Both the position numbers and the translations under genes were made by a program. The notes under the pieces were generated by a model. The model saw nothing but the letters and a program-made list of their open reading frames with translations. It did no database searches and was not told the origin of the DNA. Of a stretch of 64,000 nucleotides of DNA, positions 58,030 to 64,000 are shown one piece after another. The stretch's first letter is position 1. Each line of letters starts with the position of its first letter. This DNA is from Melampsora larici-populina 98AG31. Lineage: Eukaryota; Basidiomycota; Pucciniomycetes; Pucciniales; Melampsoraceae. Location: the NCBI RefSeq assembly GCF_000204055.1, contig NW_006768772.1:725292-789291 (forward strand), written 5' to 3'.

Positions 58030-58932
58030 CTTTTCAGTTATTCACAAATTGCTTTTCCTTCCAATTATGCTTTGTGTGTCATCTACGTCAGCTTTTTGCT
58101 TTCTTTTTTTGCCTTTTTGCTGTGCTTTCTCTGCTTTTAAATTGCTTTTCTCAACCTGATGGGTGCGTGGTCTGCATTCATTTGTCACGTAGTTTCATTG
58201 TTGTATCTATTGTGTCTTGATACATTCTCCTCTTGATTTTACTTTTTGCTTTCTTTTTTTCACTTTTGCCTGTGCATTGGCTGCTTTTGATACATTCTCC
58301 TCTTTATTTTACCTTTTGCTTTCTTTTTTTTACTTTTCCCTGTGCGTTGGCTGCTTTTAAATCCCTTTTCACATACTGATGGACAATCATGTGTCCTGTA
58401 GTTTCATTGTTGTAACAACTTCTTCTTTATCTGTTTTGCTTTTCACTTTCATTCTTTGCTTTTGTGGTCACTGCCTCTGTGTTCTACGTGTCTCTCTGCT
58501 CCATAACAAGATGCTTATATGCTTTTCAGTTATTCACAAGTTGCTTTTCTTTCAAATATTGCTTTGTGCGTCATCTACGTCTGCTTCTCTCCTTCTTTTT
58601 TTAACTTTTTCCTGTGCTTTTGCTGCTTTTAAATTGCTTTTCTCATTCTAATGTGTGCGTTTTCTACATTCGATTTTCACATAGTTTCATTGTTGAATCT
58701 ATTTTGTCTTGATACATTCTCCTCTTCACTTTACTTTTTGCTTTCTTTTTTTCCTTTTCCCTGTGCGTTGGCTGCTTTTAAATCCCTTTTCACTTACTGA
58801 TGGACAATCATGTGTCCAGTAGTTTCTTTGCTGTAGCTGCTTCTTCTCGATCCATTGTGCTTTTCACTTTCATTCTTTGCTTTTGTGATCACTGCCTCCA
58901 TGTTCTACGTGTCTCTCTGCTCCATAACAACA
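58030..58932. repeat. Long-period tandem duplication (about 492 bp, just under two copies)
   Basis: The words CTTTTCAGTTATTCACAA(A/G)TTGC, GTCATCTACGTC, CTGTGCGTTGGCTGCTTTTAA, ACTGATGGACAATCATGTGT and TCTACGTGTCTCTCTGCTCC occur in the same order in 58030-58521 and 58522-58932. Within copy 1 a 70-bp piece (GATACATTCTCCTCTT...GGCTGCTTTT) is itself repeated (58219 and 58287). Very T-rich on the plus strand. Confidence 0.85.
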
Positions 58933-59206
58933 CCCTTCGCTCTTCTTACAATACCTCATGCTAATTGCATCCTTTTTCTATGTCTTTCTTGGTATGCACT
59001 TTTCACTTATTCTTTTCAGCCTTATGTGTCCATTTGATCCTGAGGCCTTTCCAAATGCCTTACACTATGTGCTGTAAACCAATTATGTCTTTTGTGTTGC
59101 CTCTCTTCACCTCACGTACATGTTCTCAAATGCACTCTCTGAATCTTACCTCGCCCTTGCTGCAAGCGCTTCCTACATTGTGCTTTTTCTTCATGTGTTG
59201 TGTATA

Positions 59207-59406
59207 CAGCGCTTCAAGAATCCTTTGGGTTTTTTTGACACAAGAAAACAAAATAAGTGTCCAAAACCCTGGCTAAAACCCTTGCTAAAACCACTTTGAT
59301 ACTAAAATCTGTCAAATTTGAACTGTCCAAAAGAGTGTTTTCTGAGTTTTGTCCAAAACTTGGAAAAAAAGACCGCCAAATAAACCAAAGGATTCTTGAA
59401 GCGCTG
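59207..59406. mobile_element. 200-bp MITE with 22-bp perfect inverted ends
   Basis: CAGCGCTTCAAGAATCCTTT (continuing GG) at the left and its exact inverted copy at the right. The left flank is TA; the right flank is GA, so one TA may have mutated. CAG start and length match the TA-type MITE at 7527-7727, but the sequences differ. Confidence 0.75.
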
Positions 59407-60012
59407 GAATCCTTGTTATTGTTTTTCTGTTATTGTAATCACAGGGGCCAAAATAGATACTCACATACATGTGAGCGTTGTAGACTTTTTGGAATTCTCC
59501 AAAAAAGATTCATTTTCTTTCAGATTGATTCAATTCACAATCTTGTTTGTGTTCAGGTGATCATCCTGTGGTTCTCATATTTTACTTGACATTTATTGAG
59601 AAGGCTCATTTCCATCTTGGATGAGCAATAACTGATTCCCAATGAGTACTCAGGATCAGCTCATGAGGCACTGAATACTCAGCAATTTGTTCAAAATGAA
59701 GATGAGCACATGAACTATACCTTCCTGAGGCTTCATTTTTCAGTGAAGAAGCCTGCCCAGGGGCGTCCCAATTGAGCTGCTCAGCAAATACTCAGTAGCA
59801 TCCCCTGACTGGATCACTGATGGGCCGGACTTTTCTCAGACTTCCTTGCTAAGGAATGAAGCCTGATAAAAGCGTCATCCCATCTGCTCATTGCTCAGCT
59901 AATCCTCAGTGATATCCCTGGATAAAGTTTTTCACACTGAGGGGCTGAGATCAACTGAGCAGCCCCTCAGCCAATACTCAGTGACATCCTCTGGATCCTT
60001 CTGATCCGGCCA

Positions 60013-60190
60013 GGAATGCCCCTGAGGACTAGCTGAGCAGGCCCTCATCCAATGAGCAGTGAAATCCTCCGGATCCTCCTGATCTCATGGATGCCCCTGA
60101 GGAATAACTGAGCAGCCCCTCATCCAATGAGCAGTGAAATCCTCCGGATCCTCCTGATCTCAGGGATGCCCCTGAGGAATAACTGAGCAG
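60013..60190. repeat. 75-bp tandem repeat inside the CACTA-like element
   Basis: GGATGCCCCTGAGGAATAAC-type starts occur at 60013, 60089 and 60164; copies 2 and 3 are almost identical. More diverged copies extend either way (59640-60420). Confidence 0.85.
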
Positions 60191-60508
60191 CTCAGTTGAA
60201 CGAGCAGACGGGCCTCAGGCTTCATTCCGGAGCCATGAAGCTTGAGGCAAGCTTGGCGCTCTGTGATCCATCTGGGGGATACTTCAGAGACTTAGCTAAG
60301 GGAATACTCAGTTCAGCTCAGCCCCTAAGCTATACATTGGTGGCATCCCTTGGAGCTTACTGAACCAGGGAATGCCGCTCAGGATCAGCTGAGCAGATGG
60401 ATCAGCCCTTCCTCAGACTTCTTTGCTCAGGAATAAATGCTGAGGAAGGCTTAGTTTGTCTGCTCAGTTCCTGATGATCACGTAATCAGCTGACAAACAG
60501 AAAGAAAA

Positions 60509-60596
60509 GGGAAACAAATGGGAAACAAATGGGAAACAAATGGGAAACAAATGGGAAACAAATTGGAAACAAATGGGAAACAAATGGGAACAAAAC
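60509..60596. repeat. 11-bp tandem repeat (GGGAAACAAAT), about 8 units
   Basis: Eight head-to-tail units with one G to T change and one shortened unit at the right, just inside the right end of the element at 59440-60634. Confidence 0.92.
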
Positions 60597-60637
60597 AGGA
60601 AAATTTCAACGCTCACATAGTTGTTGCCCCTGTGAAT

Positions 60638-63600
60638 GGCCTATAACATGGTGTTTGTATCTCCTGTTGGTGTCCTTTTTTACCTGTGTCCCGCAATTTG
60701 CCATATGCGCCATATGCGTTTTTTTAATCATCCTTTTTCAATTGGGGGATTATTTTTGTCCAAAATGCTACATCTCCATCTATCTCACATAATAGGTTAT
60801 TCTATTTTCCTTTTTCTGGGGGTTAAACCACTCACAAGCTTTGCCACTTCCATATAAGCCGCCAGTTGATTTTGCGCTTTGGGTCTCTCCAATAATTCCT
60901 TTCAATCCTACTCTCTTCGACTTCACCCATAATGTTCCTTTATATTATATTTATATACAAAACTTATAACCAACACCAACCCTTTCCTGATTCATTGCAT
61001 CACTAACAGTGCCATGTATCCCACCCAATTGCTAGACTCAACCTATGTACCCGGTTTTGGCGTAGTCAACTGGATGACAGTTGACATGGCAGAAGACCGT
61101 GTTGAATTAGACATCTTAGGTCACTTGTTATAACATAGTTTGACAAAAAAATTGTCCATATGTTTGTTCATATCATTACCTAAGGGCAAAAAGTTTAAAA
61201 AACCCTATTATACACATACAATTCACAATCACATATAGAACTAAAGCCTCATACACAGACACTGTAGTAGGGCTATGACCCGGCCCTCTGTGTGATGGGG
61301 AGGCCCCGGGGTGTTCCTGGGACCTGAGCACACCCAAAAGGGATCTAGAATTCACTCAGGGTCAATCAGGGCACACCTTGAATCAATTACAGGTGCAAGA
61401 AGCGGGGCAGAAAGGGGAAATTTTGACAAGTGTTGCAGGATTGAGTGTATTGTTCATTTGTACAACCTATGTGCACCTACTTAGAATTTCAAAAGAGCTG
61501 TAAACATGTTATGGCTCTGAGTCTGGGTCTTGGGCAACAGAAGTGAGGATTCAGTATGCCGTCTGGTTCTATTATGAGATTGTTGTATAAAGGAAAAGGA
61601 CAATGATGAGCTAGTGATGTATGTATGATGTGGTCCACAATATGTGAGATGTGCATCAGACCTTTCACAGATTGGATTGTAACAAAACACTCAAATAGAC
61701 ACCATTTTTTTGTTTGTCCAGGAAAAACAAACCAGGCAGCCAGAGCCACTGGAGCGCCTGCAGGGCTTTTGGAATTGTGTTTAGCTTATTTCAGTGCCCT
61801 GGGGTGTGGACTGCCTCTTTACAAGGAAGAGTCATGCAGAGTGCCAGGACAAAGCCCCACAATGTAGGGACAAACCATGGCCCAAAAATGCAGCAGAAAT
61901 GAGTATCAACTGTATTTTATATGTATATCTCTGCATCTTGAAGATATTCAAGATTCAATTCTTCCTTATAGTACAAAAATAGCTTTTTTAATTTGTGTTT
62001 TTTTCTGAAAGGCTTACAGCCAATTTGAGGATGATTGACCTCTTTTTTTGAAAAAAGTTGCTGTCACAGTGGTCAAAACCAACCAAAGAGTGTTTTTACA
62101 AGTTCTGTATCCTCTGGATTCTCAGATTCAGCAGAAAAACAAAACTCAGTCAAAACAAAAGCATGTTTTGCAGGGTTTTGAATCATGATGCATATTTCAA
62201 AAAAACATCCATTCTCAAATTGGCTGCAATAACTCATCAAATTTATGTGATGGAGCCTGAGGTTGGTGAACTGTATATTCTTGATCTGTGAATACAAGAT
62301 CAGGTATGTACCAATTTATGATGTCATGTGATGGCATTGGGATTTTGGTGTTATGGCCAGCAAATGGCCCCCACAGTGATATTATGTTGAGATTATCATG
62401 TGAATATATTGAGAATATGTTGTGAATATGTTGGAGTTGTGGTAGTCACTGGCAGTTCTTGCCTGCCAGTGACTAGTAGATGAGTCTGGGGGCTGTGAAT
62501 GGCCTATGACAGCACAGCCAAACTACCTTTTGAGGAAGCACTCTTGGATGGTGCACTTTTCTGAATTAAAAATATCACAAAAACAATTGTCAGCACAGCA
62601 GATTGGGTCAATCTCAACAGGTAGCCCCATAAATTATCTTCTAAAAAACCAGCATGTTGGGTGTTGACCCACCAACTGCATGTGAATATAGTGCACATTT
62701 GGAGGTGCTTTGAGAGGGATGCACAACACAATCTGTCTTGAGGGAAATGTTGAGTCACATTTTGATGTCACAGGCAAACATTGGTGGGGAGATCCAGGTC
62801 CTAGATATGGTGGTACATGGCATGTTGTTATTTGTCAATGTACTAATATTCTGGTTGAGGAGCTTGAGAATGAAGTCTTGGTCCTTGTCCCAAAAGATTA
62901 AGTGCCTCCCAAGTGTGCTTAACTCCTGAGGGTTACAAACCACAGAGGCTACCCTTTGCCACAGGGCATGCCATTTGTTGTGACAAACTAGAGCATGCAC
63001 TAAGAGAAATGGAAAGGGTACATTTCATGTAAGCATTCTAACACTAAAGGGAAAAAAACACCATTGTGAGATGGTGCATGAGCTAACAAGTGACTTCACA
63101 AGCTCTTGAACCCAATTAATTGTCTTGCCTTCACAGAGGTATTGGATGGCCAATACCTTAATGCTGACTCGGTACTATCTGATGTGAACTCACATGTCAG
63201 GAGAGGAAATTAGAGTTCAGAGCACAATGGAGTTTGTCAGAGTGCAGCATGGAGTGGTGGACTGGGAAGAATGGAACATACCAGAGTCAGACAAAGCAGG
63301 GGGAAGGATGGATGTGGTGGTTGGATTCAGGGTCAATGTTGCAAAATTGCAAATGAGGTGGGATGGACTCCTGGCAATACTATTTAGGGCATCAGGATTC
63401 ATGGGGTTGATAACCCATAAGTAGTCACAGCTTGGTGTCAATCACCGCAAGTATGGGCCTGGGCCCTGTACATATTGGCTGTGTTTGGGTTGGGCATTGA
63501 CACAAAAGTTGCAAAAAAAATTGCGACCATGACACAAATTTTGAGCTGTAAGATAAAAAATGTTGCAGAATAAGTTCAAGTCACCTAACTCTCACACTTC

Positions 63601-64000
63601 TGAATTTAGAGCTTTTTGATCAAATCTAAGAATCAGAAACTAATCACTCTGATCTCAACAAACATGCATAAAAGGCAGAATCAAGATAAACCGAATACTC
63701 TGCATATCATATAACAATAATCAAAGGAATTTAAAAATAAAATAAAACAAAAGAGACCAAGTTTGAGTTTTTTTTCTTTGCAATTCATTCATTCTCTTCA
63801 ACTAATGAAAGAAGAAGACCAAAAAGACAAATAAAAAAAGGGTATGTGTGTAAAAAACAAAAGAAGAAAAAAAGACTTTTGTGGTAAACACACAACCCAC
63901 TGGAAGTCTACATCCAAAAGAAGAAAAAGAGGAAAACCAGGTGAAGAAGGGTGGGGGCTGGGTGCAAAAAACCAGATTTGATTATTGGAAAAAGCTCGCA
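60638..64000. other. Intergenic, no gene seen
   Basis: AT-rich with only short unsupported ORFs. A near-perfect hairpin (TAGTCACTGGCAG / CTGCCAGTGACTA) lies at about 62443-62470. A GC-richer island at 61262-61345 has no recognised function. No tRNA or rRNA gene was recognised. Confidence 0.4.

Larger units (their letters stand above)
59440..60634. mobile_element. 1195-bp CACTA-like element with internal repeat arrays
   Basis: Ends CACAGGGGC plus an inner ATGTGAGCGTTG block, inverted at the two ends (59440-59487 and 60608-60634). AAT flanks both sides (59437-59439 and 60635-60637). The interior is full of CTGAG/CTCAG words and a 75-bp tandem unit (60013-60190) containing CTCCGGATCCTCCTGATCTC. 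No ORF. Confidence 0.8.

Noticed and set aside
60509..60596. Regularly spaced short repeats that could suggest a CRISPR-like array
   Set aside because: The units are 11 bp, head-to-tail and without spacers; the genome is eukaryotic. It is a minisatellite.
62443..62470. Short perfect hairpin with CACTGGCAG arms as another CAC...GTG element
   Set aside because: Loop of only a few bases, and the flanks are part of the stem, so no target duplication can be defined.

Overview
The window looks like a chromosome segment of a rust fungus (Pucciniales, most like Melampsora). This is inferred from many short GT-AG introns of about 60-110 bases, an AT-rich and transposon-rich background, a duplicated gene for a small cysteine-containing secreted protein, and typical fungal housekeeping genes. 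The species is an inference; no database was searched.

Layout. 1-17.4 kb: the 5' half of a Rab11/Ypt3-type GTPase (-), an F-box/leucine-rich protein (+), a malate dehydrogenase fragment, a retroposon and a dead DDE transposase with small inverted-repeat elements, a five-exon short-chain dehydrogenase (+), a last-exon relic of the secreted-protein family (-), and a five-exon C2H2 zinc-finger gene (+). 18.3-36.5 kb: an inverted pair of about 1.8-kb segments, each carrying an intact 232-aa secreted-protein gene, brackets a wax-synthase-like acyltransferase pseudogene, a complete 5.7-kb Mutator-like element (MULE) and the nine-exon RINT1/Tip20 tethering-factor gene (-). 36.5-53.1 kb: decayed transposon ORFs, a hAT-like element, the second and intact acyltransferase gene (-), and a DIRS-like retroelement with gag, RT-RNase H and tyrosine recombinase. 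54.4-55.8 kb: a second F-box-type gene (-). 56-64 kb: no convincing gene; tandem repeats and two further inverted-repeat elements.

Two segments are duplicated. D1 (secreted protein plus a fragment of a convergent gene) occurs at 18.35-20.2 kb and, inverted, at 34.74-36.5 kb. D2 (acyltransferase plus downstream DNA) occurs in direct orientation at 21.9-31.0 and 43.15-53.1 kb. Each D2 copy serves as an empty-site control for insertions in the other: the MULE and a 238-bp TA-type MITE are only in copy A, while the DIRS-like element and an 816-bp foldback element are only in copy B. Those insertions therefore post-date the duplication.

Seven elements of otherwise unrelated sequence share one format: termini CAC...GTG, exact 3-bp target duplications (CTG, TAT, CTG, TCA, GGT, TTT, AAT), and long terminal inverted repeats. 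They look like non-autonomous CACTA-type transposons. Other points of interest are a 5-nt microexon in the Rab gene, an RTC4-like/OTU protease fusion carried by the MULE, and introns in the DIRS gag gene.
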